Of a stretch of DNA of 64,000 bases, positions 34,628 to 43,991 are shown in pieces. Within the stretch, counting starts at the first letter, position 1; every line of letters starts with the position of its first letter. Source of the DNA: Gluconobacter cadivus (GTDB lineage Bacteria; Pseudomonadota; Alphaproteobacteria; Acetobacterales; Acetobacteraceae); NCBI RefSeq assembly GCF_015244745.1, contig NZ_JABCQI010000011.1, positions 26,564-90,563 of the forward strand, written 5' to 3'. Made by a program: the position numbers and the translations under genes. The notes under the pieces were generated by a model. It was not told where the DNA came from, made no database searches, and was given only the letters and a program-made list of their open reading frames with translations.

Positions 34628-36903
34628 CAGCGGTATTCCAGTCGGGCGGTGAGGTTTCTGCCCTGCCCGTAATAACAAGCGGCTACCGCCGTACAGGTTG
34701 CGACGAAGCGCTTGTTGGCGACGTTGCGCATGTTGAGCGAGAGCATCAGGCCCTTATAGGCGGGATGGGCATCGCCGACATCGTAGCGCAGAAAGGTGTC
34801 GAACAGCGTGTAGTCCGGGATGGCCAGTTTGTTGGCCGTGTCGCCGTAGCTTGTGCCGGTGTAGCGCACGCCGCCGCCGACCCCCAGACCGCGGAGGGCG
34901 CCGTAGCGGATGCGCTGGTCGATGAAGAGCGAGGCCATCCATTTCGGGGCCTGCGGCAGATAGTTGCCGACCTGTCCCGGTGTGTTGGACTGCCGGATGC
35001 GGGCGTCGCTGCGCGTTCCGGTGAAGATCACGGCCATGTCCCATGGAAGGGTGGCGCGTCCTTCGAGTTCGAGGCCGCGGACGCGACCTTTGCCTGTCTG
35101 GATCAGGCAGGTCGCGGTACCGCAGGTTTCGCCGTCGGGGTCGGGGGTCGTCATGTTCTTCTGGGTGATCTGGTAACCGCCGAACGTGACATAGATGCTC
35201 TTGCCGTACTGGTAGCGGATGCCGGCTTCGTACTGGTCGCCAGTGGTCGGCTTGAAGGGCAGGCCGTTCTTGGCCGTGGACGGATCAGAGACGGTCGGCT
35301 GGAAGGACTGGGCATAGCTGAAATAGGGTGCCAGTCCGTTATCGAACAGATAGACGCCGCCCGCGCGCCAGGTGAAGGCCTGCGATGGCGTGATGTATCG
35401 CTTGCGGGTCAGGATATTATAGGTGTTGTCATTGGCCCAGTCCTGACGGCCGCCGATTGTAACGCGCAGGCGCTCGAACTTGAGCTGGTCCTGAAAATAG
35501 ATTCCGTTCTGGCGGCTGACCGTGGACGTATAGACCTGCGGCGACAGGTTGTTTTCGTAACCTGCGCTGCCACGGCTGACAGGATCGAAAATGTTAAGAA
35601 GCGGCTTGACCAGTGTCGCGCTGACGAGGTCGCGGTCATGGTTCCAGTCCGTGAAGAAATAGTCTGTCCCTGCGAGGAGGAGGTGACGTACGGGGCCGGT
35701 GCGGACATGGCCTTCGATCTGTGTGTCCATGGCGACGCCCTGTGACCGTCCCCGGCCTTCCACGGCACGGCGGTTGACCGTTTCTCCTGCCACACATCCC
35801 GCAACAGTACTGGCGCATTTCGCAAGCGTGTCACCCGAGAGGACCGTGGAGCGGTAGAGTGTGTCGAGATAGGTATAGCGGACGTTGTTCCGCACCGTCA
35901 GGAAACGGTTGAAGCGATGTTCCAGAAACGATCCGAAAAGCGCCTGATTTCGGTCGAATGTGTTCCAGTCGGGTTCGCCGATATTGGCGTCATTGGCGAT
36001 GTAACGGCCTTTGGAGGCGTAAAGCGTGCCAGTTGCGGGCAGGAACTGGAACGTCGAACCGCCGACATCGCGCTGGTATTGCGCCAGCAGTGTCCATGTC
36101 GAATGGGGAGCAAATTTCCATGTCAGGCTGGGGGAGACGTAATAGCGGCCCGCCGTGACGTCATTGACCTGTGTGCCACCATATTTCGCCAGAGCGACCA
36201 TCCGGCCCGTGAGGCTACCGTTATGGGTCAGTTTTCCCGACACATCGCCGGAAGCCTGTCCCTGCCAGTTTTCCAGATCGGTGTATCCGCTGCTCTGGAC
36301 GAAGAACTCTCCTTCGCTTTTTTCCGTCGGACGTTTCGTGACCAGATTGACCACGCCGCCGGGCGCCGTCTGGCCGTATAACGCTCCGGATGGGCCTTTC
36401 AGGACGTCGATCTGCTGGAGGGCGAACGGATCGAACGATGTGCGCGTCCACTGGCCACCGGCGGGCAGGCGCAGACCGTCCACGAAATTGTTGTTCGATG
36501 AAAAACCGCCCGCCCCAAATCCACGCACGGACACTTCGTCAACCCGGTTGTCGATGCCCTGTGGTTCGGCCTGCACACCTACGGTGTAGGCGAGGGCATC
36601 GGCGATGGTGGGGGAGGAGCGCAGTTCGATTTCATCGCGGCTGACGATCGAGATCGTCTGGGGAGATTCGATGATGGGTGTGCGGGTTTTGGTCGAGGCT
36701 CCGGCCTGCGACAGGCCCGTTGCGGTAACGGTGATGATTTCGGCAGGCCAACCTGTCGCTTTCGGCTTCGCAGGCCTGGCGGTCTGGCCAGACGTAGTTT
36801 TCCCGGTGCGTTTGTCCTGCGAGTCAGAGGGGGTTGCGGATGCGATCTGTGCGCTCAGGGCGAGGCAGGACGCCGTACCACAGATAAGCCGGGAGAAACT
36901 CAT
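34624..36903 (-). CDS. TonB-dependent siderophore receptor (operon with DUF3325/DUF3649/PepSY)
   Basis: 759 residues. Signal peptide 1-23 ends in ASA. Plug: TRTPIIESPQTISIVSRDEI, IADALAYTVGVQAEP, VSVRGFGAGG, IDVLKGPSGALYGQTAPGG. The barrel ends in LTARLEYRW. There is no STN domain, so no direct FecR signalling. The barrel has several Cys pairs (KCASTVAGCVAG, CGTATC, CTAVAACYYG) that may form loop disulfides. A strong Fur box lies 42 bp upstream. It heads a four-gene overlapping operon, so receptor and inner-membrane steps are made together under iron limitation. Confidence 0.94.
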   Translation of the reverse strand: MSFSRLICGTASCLALSAQIASATPSDSQDKRTGKTTSGQTARPAKPKATGWPAEIITVTATGLSQAGASTKTRTPIIESPQTISIVSRDEIELRSSPTIADALAYTVGVQAEPQGIDNRVDEVSVRGFGAGGFSSNNNFVDGLRLPAGGQWTRTSFDPFALQQIDVLKGPSGALYGQTAPGGVVNLVTKRPTEKSEGEFFVQSSGYTDLENWQGQASGDVSGKLTHNGSLTGRMVALAKYGGTQVNDVTAGRYYVSPSLTWKFAPHSTWTLLAQYQRDVGGSTFQFLPATGTLYASKGRYIANDANIGEPDWNTFDRNQALFGSFLEHRFNRFLTVRNNVRYTYLDTLYRSTVLSGDTLAKCASTVAGCVAGETVNRRAVEGRGRSQGVAMDTQIEGHVRTGPVRHLLLAGTDYFFTDWNHDRDLVSATLVKPLLNIFDPVSRGSAGYENNLSPQVYTSTVSRQNGIYFQDQLKFERLRVTIGGRQDWANDNTYNILTRKRYITPSQAFTWRAGGVYLFDNGLAPYFSYAQSFQPTVSDPSTAKNGLPFKPTTGDQYEAGIRYQYGKSIYVTFGGYQITQKNMTTPDPDGETCGTATCLIQTGKGRVRGLELEGRATLPWDMAVIFTGTRSDARIRQSNTPGQVGNYLPQAPKWMASLFIDQRIRYGALRGLGVGGGVRYTGTSYGDTANKLAIPDYTLFDTFLRYDVGDAHPAYKGLMLSLNMRNVANKRFVATCTAVAACYYGQGRNLTARLEYRW

Positions 36904-36944
36904 GGAGCGCCTTCATTAAAACTAAATTTACCCCTTTCTATTTC

Positions 36945-36963
36945 GATAATGAGAATCATTGTC
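36945..36963 (-). promoter_or_regulatory. Fur box of the receptor-DUF3325-DUF3649-PepSY operon
   Basis: GATAATGAGAATCATTGTC matches the 19-bp Fur dyad at 17 of 19 positions and lies 42 bp upstream of the receptor start codon. Iron-dependent repression is predicted. Confidence 0.87.
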
Positions 36964-37222
36964 AACTGGATGACGTGGATGGATAGGAAAAATACTTATT
37001 GTTGCCAGAGGCGACACATACCCGATTAAAGTCCGCAGAAGGCAGGTGCCGCACGTGCAATAACGGAAAAAATGGCTGGATAAATTGACCCGGGAGCGTC
37101 GAAGACCGGCTTGTAGCAGTTAGGCTGCCATAGGGAATGTGACCCATGGCGGCATAGAACTGCTGCACGGTTTTAGCCTACGCTATGTCTCTCAGTACCA
37201 CCGCGTGTGCTCAGATATAGGA
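36964..37222. other. Intergenic region, no gene seen
   Basis: About 260 bp beyond the Fur box up to the stop of the flavin oxidoreductase gene. Short open frames here have no recognisable features. Confidence 0.4.
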
Positions 37223-38200
37223 TTATTTTTCCATCAGATGATGGGCGATGCCACTGAGGGTCCTTCGCCTTGCCTCCTGAGAATATAACGGCGCACCGAT
37301 CAGGAGTTCATCAGGCCTGTACCGCTCTGTGAAAGCGGAAATGTTTTTTGTGACGTCTTCTGCGGTTCCTACGAAAGTATAACGTAGTGTGCTGTCAAGG
37401 AGACGCTGTTCCTGACTATTCCAGGACACTGACCGAGGTGCAGGAAAAGTCGACGGACGTCCCTGACGTAAAGCAACGAAATGCTGCTGTAGAGATGTTG
37501 CCGCCTGCTGCGCTTCGGTCTGTGTTTCTCCGATCACTGCGTTGATGCTCAGCATGGCATAAGGTGACTGCAGTCGCTCCGAAGGCTCAAACCGCTCACG
37601 GTAAAGCGCCAGAGCCTCTTCCATCAGATCAGGAGCGAAATGGCTGGCAAATGCGAATGGCAGCCCCATGATGGCGGCCAGATGAGCGGAGAACAGGGAC
37701 GATCCCAGCAGCCAGACCGGTATAGTCAGCCCCGCGCCCGGAACGGCAAAGACTGCCTGACCCTGTTCCGGCTTTTCAAAGTAACGTAGAAGTTCGAATA
37801 CGTCCTGTGGGAAGCGGTCAGCAGAGGCCGGATCACGACGCAGCGCGCGCATTGTGGCCTGATCGGAACCGGGCGCCCGTCCCAGCCCGAGATCGATCCG
37901 GCCCGGATAAAGGCTTTCCAGCGTGCCGAACGCCTCGGCAACAGCAAGCGGCGCATGGTTTGGCAGCATGATCCCGCCTGCACCCACCCGGATGGTTTTC
38001 GTAGCGCCTGCGACATAGCCGATTACTACCGCAGTCGCAGCGGAGGCAATGCCCGCCATTGAGTGATGTTCAGCCAGCCAGAAACGCTTGAAGCCCAGAC
38101 TTTCCGCATGCTGCGCAAGATCCGCACTCCGATGAAGCGCCTCGGTCGCCGAACTGCCTTCGGTGATGAACGCGAGATCGAGAATTGAAAGTGGAATCAT
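37223..38200 (-). CDS. LLM-class flavin-dependent oxidoreductase
   Basis: 325 residues with the bacterial-luciferase-like fold: [19 protein letters not shown] at the N-terminus, [40 protein letters not shown], then [11 protein letters not shown]. It belongs to the MsnO8/YhbW-type subgroup that uses reduced flavin (FMNH2) and oxygen; the natural substrate is usually unknown. The ATG at 38200 has AGGG at good spacing; TTG at 38206 would be the alternative. It stands alone between the iron cluster and a sugar transporter, with no flavin reductase nearby. Confidence 0.9.
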   Translation of the reverse strand: MIPLSILDLAFITEGSSATEALHRSADLAQHAESLGFKRFWLAEHHSMAGIASAATAVVIGYVAGATKTIRVGAGGIMLPNHAPLAVAEAFGTLESLYPGRIDLGLGRAPGSDQATMRALRRDPASADRFPQDVFELLRYFEKPEQGQAVFAVPGAGLTIPVWLLGSSLFSAHLAAIMGLPFAFASHFAPDLMEEALALYRERFEPSERLQSPYAMLSINAVIGETQTEAQQAATSLQQHFVALRQGRPSTFPAPRSVSWNSQEQRLLDSTLRYTFVGTAEDVTKNISAFTERYRPDELLIGAPLYSQEARRRTLSGIAHHLMEK

Positions 38201-38529
38201 GTGCAACGCCCTGTCAGCAGTTTGCCCATACAGGTGGGGTGAACTGTGGGATGTGCCAAGCAGAAAGGGCCAACCTTCTAAAACTCGGGGGACGCCCTGC
38301 TCCGACCTCAGAAAAGATGGCTACCGATACATCCCCGCGATCCTGGACCTCCATACAACGTGATCTCCCCCAAGAAGTCAGAGCAGAGAAAACACATAAA
38401 ATACCTCTCACAAAACATTTTATATGTGATATTCGAGCTAAATATAACGAAATCTATAGATGGAATGATAGCCTCACGCCGAGGCGCCAGTTTTATCTTT
38501 AGCGGTCAACAAATTCTACGAGGCAATCC
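38201..38529. other. Intergenic region between divergent genes
   Basis: 329 bp between the divergent flavin oxidoreductase and FucP-type genes, AT-rich from about 38400. It must hold both promoters; no clear operator was recognised and open frames look random. Confidence 0.45.
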
Positions 38530-39864
38530 GTGGCCAAGTCCGATCCCGTCGTCCAGCTTCCGGATGGCTTTTACCTGAACCGCACACCATTGCTCGCATT
38601 CGGGCTGCTCTGCTGTCTGTTTTCATTATGGGGCTGCGCAATGAGCCTCAATGATGTGTTGATCGGGCAGTTCCGCAAAGCCTTCATGCTGTCGGATTTT
38701 CAGTCCGCGCTCGTACAGTTCTCGTTCTATATCAGCTATTTCGTGCTGGGCATTCCAGCCGGTATGATCATCAAACGCTTCAGCTACAAATGGTCGATCC
38801 AGCTGGGCTTGCTGCTTTATCTCATCGGCTGCTGCCTGTTCTTTCCCGCTGCCCATTTCGCGACGTATCAGATTTTCTTCGTAGCGCTGTTCGTCGTGGC
38901 GGCAGGGCTGGTCTTTATTGAAACTGCGGCCGATACCTATTGCACCCTGCTCGGCCCTCCGGGGCGCGGTACCCATCGCCTGAACTTTGCCAGTGCTTTC
39001 CAGCCAATCGGCGCCATTCTGGGATCCAGCATGGGAGCTTACCTGATTTTCAGGGATGGCGATCTTTCGCGTGAACAGCTCTCCGCCATGCCAGCGGCTC
39101 AGGCGTGGCAGCATCAACTCGGCATGATCCACGCCACTCTCGAGCCATATGTTTATATTCTCGGAGTGCTGCTGGTCGTCATGATCGGCATTGGCATCAC
39201 GCATTATCCGGCCTGCAAGGGGCGGGATCAGCACAAGAAGCACGCCCTTGATACGACCGGCGCCCTCAAGCGCCTGTTCGCCAACAAACGCTTCGTCCTC
39301 GGTATTCTGACGCAGTTCCTGTATGTCGGCGCACAGGTGGGCGTCTGGAGCTTCATGATTCGTCTCTCCATGAGGCTGGGACACATCAACGAACGACAGG
39401 CCTCCGTATATCTGATCCTGTCATTCTGTGCGTTTTTTGCTGGCAAGCTGGTCGCCAACTTCTTCATGCGACATGCACGGCCTGCAAGAGTTCTGCTCGT
39501 CTATAGCTTGCTCTGCATTCTCGCACTGGGGTACGCGGTGATGGTGCACGACTTTACGGCTGTCTATGCGGCCATCCTCGTCAGCGGACTGCTTGGCCCC
39601 TGCTGGCCTACCATTTACGGCCTTACCGTTGATGAACTTGGTCATGACCGTGCTTACGGCGGATCCATTCTGGTAATGAGCATCAGCGGCGGCGGTATCC
39701 TTCCGCTTCTGCAAGGCTATATCTCAGACGCTACCGGCGGGAACATGCAGCTTGCATATATCGTTCCGATGGGATGCTTTATTGTGATCGCGATGTTCGC
39801 AGCATACTGCATGAAAAAAACAGATGAAACGGCTGCCAATGCCGTATTCGATGCCACGCTTTAA
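38530..39864 (+). CDS. FucP-family sugar:proton symporter (MFS)
   Basis: 444 residues with twelve hydrophobic helices. The first helix holds LFSLWGCAMSLNDVLIGQFR, and helices 2-5 carry QFSFYISYFVLGIPAGMIIK and FIETAADTYCTLLGPP, characteristic of the fucose/glucose/galactose FHS symporters. GLLGPCWPTIYGLTVDELG in the second half is also typical. It imports a hexose or related sugar with a proton across the inner membrane; the actual sugar cannot be read off. The start is GTG with GAGG upstream. It is a single-gene unit with a strong hairpin 37 bp after the stop. Confidence 0.9.
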   Translation: MAKSDPVVQLPDGFYLNRTPLLAFGLLCCLFSLWGCAMSLNDVLIGQFRKAFMLSDFQSALVQFSFYISYFVLGIPAGMIIKRFSYKWSIQLGLLLYLIGCCLFFPAAHFATYQIFFVALFVVAAGLVFIETAADTYCTLLGPPGRGTHRLNFASAFQPIGAILGSSMGAYLIFRDGDLSREQLSAMPAAQAWQHQLGMIHATLEPYVYILGVLLVVMIGIGITHYPACKGRDQHKKHALDTTGALKRLFANKRFVLGILTQFLYVGAQVGVWSFMIRLSMRLGHINERQASVYLILSFCAFFAGKLVANFFMRHARPARVLLVYSLLCILALGYAVMVHDFTAVYAAILVSGLLGPCWPTIYGLTVDELGHDRAYGGSILVMSISGGGILPLLQGYISDATGGNMQLAYIVPMGCFIVIAMFAAYCMKKTDETAANAVFDATL

Positions 39865-39900
39865 TGACGTCATATGCCGGAAAAACTTCCATACGGCGTT

Positions 39901-39930
39901 CGAACACGAAGCCATATCGCTTCGTGTTTG
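39901..39930 (+). terminator. Hairpin after the FucP-type gene
   Basis: AACACGAAGC (39903-39912) and GCTTCGTGTT (39919-39928) form a perfect 10-bp stem with a six-base loop, extended by one wobble and one GC pair. The T-run after it is short, so termination is probable but not certain. Confidence 0.55.
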
Positions 39931-40605
39931 TGGCACCTTTGGTTCGTCTCTCTGGTTAAGTCCTGTCTAAGTTCTCCTGTGTAAATCCAGATCTTCTATT
40001 CAAGGCGCAAAGCGATAATTGAAGAGAGGCAGGATCCGTTCGCGTGTCGAGCATGCCTTCGCCAAACAGAAGGTGTAGATGGAACTGTTCGTCCGGACCG
40101 TCGGCATTCCCCGGCCTCTATGAGGATCGACTTAGCCACCTCTCTACAGCATACGCTGATTTTTGTGGTGCTGCCTTGCTTACGCACAGCGATACCTGTC
40201 AGCACTGGACACCCCCATCCGTATTTTGGTTGCCATTTGTTCTTTTTTGTTAACAGACACAAATCGGATGGAAGAAAAGGGCAGATTTGGCTGCCTTTGG
40301 TCAATAACGGTCACTAATGGCGAAGGGTATTTCTGGCAGGAGAGTGTCTGTCATATCTTCTCGCCATATTATTGAAAATAGAAGATATAAAGCTTTTTAG
40401 AAATTAAAATTCCCGGATTGATACCCGGCCTTATTTCTCTCTGCTATCCCGCGCCACCCGATCCTAGCAAGTGGGATGCCACTAAGCAGGGAAATGAAAA
40501 TGGGGGGCGATCAGATTCGGTCGAAAAGGGCAGGGGCGCTTATCCTCTTGCAAACAATAGACTTCCCAAAATCGTTCTCACAAAACCATTGACGCGCTCT
40601 CGTTT
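39931..40605. other. Long intergenic region, no gene seen
   Basis: 675 bp with only random short frames. It precedes the LexA-type promoter of the umuC remnant and may mark the border between core genes and the decayed accessory stretch. Confidence 0.45.
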
Positions 40606-40620
40606 GTTCTCTTTATGTTC
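40589..40620 (+). promoter_or_regulatory. SOS promoter with alphaproteobacterial LexA box
   Basis: GTTC at 40606-40609 and GTTC at 40617-40620 are separated by seven bases, the direct-repeat LexA site of alphaproteobacteria. TTGACG (40589-40594) and TTTATG (40612-40617) give a -35/-10 pair with a 17-bp spacer, so LexA would cover the -10 region. It stands 20 bp before a small start codon with a good ribosome binding site and about 85 bp before the umuC remnant. Confidence 0.75.
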
Positions 40621-40639
40621 TATTATGGAGGCCAGAAAG

Positions 40640-40735
40640 ATGAACTACCAAGGCGACCGCACGATCGGCTTCGCATCCCTCGCAGGTGACAATATCGAAG
40701 GCACGATCGGCCTGATGTCAGCCGCCTACTGCTGA
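40640..40735 (+). CDS. 31-codon ORF behind the LexA box
   Basis: Starts MNYQGDRTIGFASLAG and ends AAYC. GGAGG lies eight bases before the ATG, a strong translation start, and the LexA promoter is directly upstream. The stop overlaps the umuC remnant, which continues in another frame. It may be the remaining 5' end of a deleted SOS gene or an upstream leader peptide. No family recognised. Confidence 0.4.
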   Translation: MNYQGDRTIGFASLAGDNIEGTIGLMSAAYC

Positions 40736-41223
40736 AATGGGGAGAGATCTGCGAGGCCATGGCACACTATGCGAATAGGGCCGCAGAGAAGCTGAGAGAG
40801 GACGGCCTGGAAGCGGTGCATCTCTCCGTTCTGATGCAGACCAATCCGCATAATGGCGATCCCTGGTACGCCAAGCACGCGGCCGTCACGATCGAGCCGA
40901 CGTCTGATGCCCGAGATCTGATCCGGCACGCCACAGCACTCGGTCGTGCCATCTGGCTTCCGGGCTATCGGTATTTCAAGGCTGGGGTAATTCTGTCTGA
41001 TCTCCGCCCTGCCGGCAGTCAGGGTCAGATGTTTGCATTCCCGGATCCGGTCCAGTCCGCCACGGTCATGGCCGCACTGGACGCGGTGAATGCCCGCTTT
41101 GGAAGCGGGACACTCCGGCCGGGATCAACGGGACTGAAGCGGACATGGTCGCCGCGACAGTCCCTGTTGTCAGCCCGCTACACGACCAGGCTGGAGGAGA
41201 TCGTGAGGGCGAGGAGTTGGTAA
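40705..41223 (+). pseudogene. umuC: umuC remnant (C-terminal part of Y-family DNA polymerase)
   Basis: About 170 codons match the end of UmuC: LLLKWGEICEAMAHYANRAA, YFKAGVILSDLRP, VMAALDAVNARFGSGTLRPG and LLSARYTTRLEEI belong to the little-finger and DUF4113 C-terminal regions. The catalytic palm with its Asp-Glu residues (about 250 residues) is absent and no proper start is in frame; the first ATG is at 40759. The intact LexA box upstream shows this was once an SOS-induced umuC-type gene that lost its 5' two thirds by deletion. A translated fragment would not be a polymerase. Confidence 0.82.
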
Positions 41224-41368
41224 CTTCCGCTTACGCCTACATCTCGGTCATAAGCAGAGCCGTTCAAGCTTCCGGAAAGCGGACGGTCTGCATTAGTCCT
41301 CGTTATCCGCCGATGTCCTCCTCCAGACTTCTGATTGCTGCATGTGCAGCTGATCAGGAGAAACTATC

Positions 41369-42007
41369 ATGGAAAAGAAAACGCGTTTTCCATCGCCTAC
41401 GCTGAAGGCGTCCGTGCCTTGGAATGCAGGAAAAATGGTTGGCGCCAAGAGGGCGCTCAAAGAAAAGCACGTTTGGGCTATTCGGTTCTGGCTGGGGAGC
41501 GAGCATCGTATCAGAGACAAGGCTTTGTTTGATCTTGCTCTCGACAGTAAGCTCCGAGGCTGCGATCTTGTCAGCCTTCGTATCGGCGACATCGTGACCA
41601 GTGGTCAGGTGCGCCACCGAGCCATGGTCGTCCAGCAGAAAACCCGGCGACCTGTGCAATTCGAAATTACAGAAACAACGCGGGAAAGCGTGCGGACGTG
41701 GCTGGAGCACCGCGGTGGTGGCCTGAATGATTATGTTTTTCCAAGTCGCCTCAGCGCCAAAGCTCACCTGAGCACAAGGCAATACGCCCGGCTTCTGGAT
41801 CAATGGGTTCAGGCGGTGGGACTGATCCCCGGGGAATATGGAACTCATTCGCTCCGCCGGACTAAGGTTGCCATGATTTACAAACGAACCGGTAATATCC
41901 GAGCCGTGCAGATCCTGCTGGGTCATTCAAAACTGGATAGTACGGTTCGATACCTTGGGGTGGACGTTGAGGACGCTCTGGCACTGTCGGAAGCCACGGA
42001 TCTCTGA
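41369..42007 (+). CDS. Tyrosine-type recombinase/integrase, short form
   Basis: 212 residues covering the catalytic domain. All six catalytic positions are visible: R63 (KLRGCDLV), K91 (QQKTRRP), H160 and R163 (THSLRR), H186 (LLGHSKLDST) and Y195 (VRYLG). The N-terminal core-binding domain is reduced to about 45 residues, shorter than classical phage integrases. This short type recurs in genomes and plasmids of acetic acid bacteria (from memory). It lies between the umuC remnant and a toxin-antitoxin pair, consistent with plasmid- or island-derived DNA. The ATG at 41369 is used. Confidence 0.85.
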   Translation: MEKKTRFPSPTLKASVPWNAGKMVGAKRALKEKHVWAIRFWLGSEHRIRDKALFDLALDSKLRGCDLVSLRIGDIVTSGQVRHRAMVVQQKTRRPVQFEITETTRESVRTWLEHRGGGLNDYVFPSRLSAKAHLSTRQYARLLDQWVQAVGLIPGEYGTHSLRRTKVAMIYKRTGNIRAVQILLGHSKLDSTVRYLGVDVEDALALSEATDL

Positions 42008-42081
42008 AATCGAATGTGTCTCGGGAATTCTCTACCTCCTCCTTCTGTGTACATGATATGATGACACATAGGGAGGAGACC

Positions 42082-42354
42082 ATGAGCGAGCATCTTTCAG
42101 ATAACGCGCCAGCCCCACAGAAAATCGGGGTTCGGGAGTTCCGGGGAAACCTGACTGCTTATCTGCGGCAGGTCAGGCAGGGCAGTACGATCCTCGTGAC
42201 GTCTCACGATCAGGTCGTTGCTGAACTGCGGCCACCAACTCCGTCCTATCGCCCCCGTCGTCAGCCGGGAGCTCTTCGTGGGCGGATCAGAATGAGCGAA
42301 GATTTTGATCAGACACCTCTCGAGATTCTTGAAAGTATGGAACGCGACCTGTGA
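42082..42354 (+). CDS. Phd/YefM-family antitoxin
   Basis: 90 residues. The N-terminal part (KIGVREFRGNLTAYLRQVRQ then STILVTSHDQVVAELRPP) is the Phd/YefM DNA-binding fold; the acidic C-terminal tail (MSEDFDQTPLEILESMERDL) would wrap the toxin. The ATG at 42082 has AGGGAGGAG upstream. Its stop overlaps the toxin start (GTGA), so the two are co-translated. Such antitoxins also repress their own promoter. Confidence 0.9.
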   Translation: MSEHLSDNAPAPQKIGVREFRGNLTAYLRQVRQGSTILVTSHDQVVAELRPPTPSYRPRRQPGALRGRIRMSEDFDQTPLEILESMERDL

Positions 42355-42734
42355 AGGTTCTGCTCGATACGCATGCGTTGCTTTGGTGGCTTTCGGACTC
42401 CGAACGGCTGGGTGAGAATGCACGAGAGATCATTGCAGATCCGGCCCACGATCTTCTGGTAAGTATCGTGTCACTCTGGGAGATTGCGATCAAAATCCGT
42501 ATCGGAAAGCTGGATGCGGATATGGATGATATTCTGGCAGCCATCCCTGTGGAAGGCTTCTCTCTGCTGTCAATACAGCCTGAACACCTGCAAATCCTGA
42601 TATCTTTGCCTCTGCATCATCGTGATCCGTTTGACCATCTCCTGATGGCGCAGGCGCAAGCTGAACACGCCACGTTCCTTTCGGAAGACGGGCAAATGGA
42701 TCACTACCCCATCAAGAGAATACGCTGTTCATGA
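42351..42734 (+). CDS. PIN-domain toxin (VapC-like ribonuclease)
   Basis: 127 residues. PIN-domain acidic residues are in place: D6 (LLDTHALLWWL), E44 (SLWEIAIKIRIGKL), D92 and D95 (HHRDPFDHLLMAQA) and D113 near the end (LSEDGQM). Proteins of this type bind Mg and cut RNA, often tRNA. The start is GTG overlapping the antitoxin stop. The pair seems intact, in contrast to the broken genes around it, as expected of a selfish stabilising module. Confidence 0.9.
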   Translation: MKVLLDTHALLWWLSDSERLGENAREIIADPAHDLLVSIVSLWEIAIKIRIGKLDADMDDILAAIPVEGFSLLSIQPEHLQILISLPLHHRDPFDHLLMAQAQAEHATFLSEDGQMDHYPIKRIRCS

Positions 42735-42798
42735 ATGTAGAAACCGCAAGATCGGTCGAGCGGACTTTGCGGCTACCTGTCTAGATACTGTCGCCACG

Positions 42799-43692
42799 AT
42801 GGAGCCGACAGTGACGCCAGCATTCCAAACCTACCATGCCAGAATGATTCGGGTGCTCGATTATATCGGATGTCATCTCGACGATCAGCTGGACCTGGAA
42901 GCATTAAGTAAGGTCGCAGCGTTCTCGAAGTTCCATTTCCACCGGCAATTCACGGCGTTCTTCGGACTGTCAGTTCATCGTTACATTCAGCTTAGCCGAA
43001 TGAAGCGCGCTTCGTTCCGGTTGGCCTATCGTGACGATCAGAGCGTCACGCAGATCGCGATGGATGCCGGCTACGATGCCCCCGATGCTTTTGCCCGCGC
43101 TTTTCGGCAACGGTTCGGGCAGTCACCGTCATCGTTCCGAAAATCTCCTGACTGGGAGACGTGGCTTACTGCCTTCGGGCCTCTCATGAATGCGAGAAAT
43201 AAGCTCATGCAACAGATTTTCAACAGAAGTGATGTGACCATTCGAGAGGTGTCACCCATTCGGGTGGCGATCATGGAGCATCGTGGGCCTCCCGCCACGA
43301 TCGGGACGACCATTCAACGGTTCATCAGATGGCGAAAAACGGTCGGGCTTGTGCCGCGGAGTAGCGAGACGTTCAACATATTTCGTTGCGACCCGCAGGC
43401 CACAAACCCAAACGATTACAGACTGGATTTATGCGTTGGGACTGAGCGGGTCTTCGAAGCAGGCAATGAGGACATTTTGTCCAGCACCATTCCTGGCGGG
43501 AGGTGTGCCGTCTTGCGGGTCGTAGGTCATACCGACGATCTGGAAACCGCTGCTCTCTATCTTTACCGCGACTGGCTCCCGCAAAGCGGGGAGGAAGCCC
43601 GCGACTTCCCCCTCTACTGCCAGCGCATCGCATTTTTTCCAGAGGTACCCGAGCACGAAGCGGTTGCAGACCTATTTCTACCGCTTAAATAA
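42799..43692 (+). CDS. AraC regulator with GyrI-like effector domain
   Basis: 297 residues. Two helix-turn-helix motifs lie at the N-terminus (residues 12-110; LDLEALSKVAAFSKFHFHRQ and SVTQIAMDAGYDAPDAFARA), with the GyrI-like/SOUL-type small-molecule-binding domain at about 130-297 (VTIREVSPIRVAIMEHRGPP, IPGGRCAVLRVVGHTDDLET). This layout is like Rob/SbmC-type multidrug or stress regulators. No target gene lies beside it on the same strand. Confidence 0.9.
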   Translation: MEPTVTPAFQTYHARMIRVLDYIGCHLDDQLDLEALSKVAAFSKFHFHRQFTAFFGLSVHRYIQLSRMKRASFRLAYRDDQSVTQIAMDAGYDAPDAFARAFRQRFGQSPSSFRKSPDWETWLTAFGPLMNARNKLMQQIFNRSDVTIREVSPIRVAIMEHRGPPATIGTTIQRFIRWRKTVGLVPRSSETFNIFRCDPQATNPNDYRLDLCVGTERVFEAGNEDILSSTIPGGRCAVLRVVGHTDDLETAALYLYRDWLPQSGEEARDFPLYCQRIAFFPEVPEHEAVADLFLPLK

Positions 43693-43991
43693 AAGACTGG
43701 AATGGCCGCCTGCACCTTCCAGAATTAAGCAGGAGATAAGCCAGCTTATCGCGCAAAATCCCTGTCCGTTTAGTCCTTGAGGGAAGCAGAACTCTGCTTA
43801 CGCCTTCGATATGTTCAGATGCCGACCTCTCCGTCAATTCCGAGACGGTTCAAGCACAACACCTGATTTGAACTCCGCCGCTCATCTTACGCGTAACCTT
43901 ACCCATAAGCCCGTCCTCTCGCAGGTCGGATGACAGCTTATCGTCCTGTCCGAAAAATGGTGTCCACCTCTGTATGTGAAAAAGGGTATGT
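43693..43991. other. Intergenic region with partial dispersed repeat
   Basis: About 300 bp, no gene. Around 43790-43825 it contains TCTGCTTACGCCTTCGATAT, a degenerate copy of the tail of the dispersed repeat described at 53917. Confidence 0.4.

Noticed and set aside
34597..35745. Long rightward open frame of 382 codons opposite the receptor gene
   Set aside because: It is antisense to a clear TonB receptor in GC-rich DNA; its composition is typical of a shadow frame.
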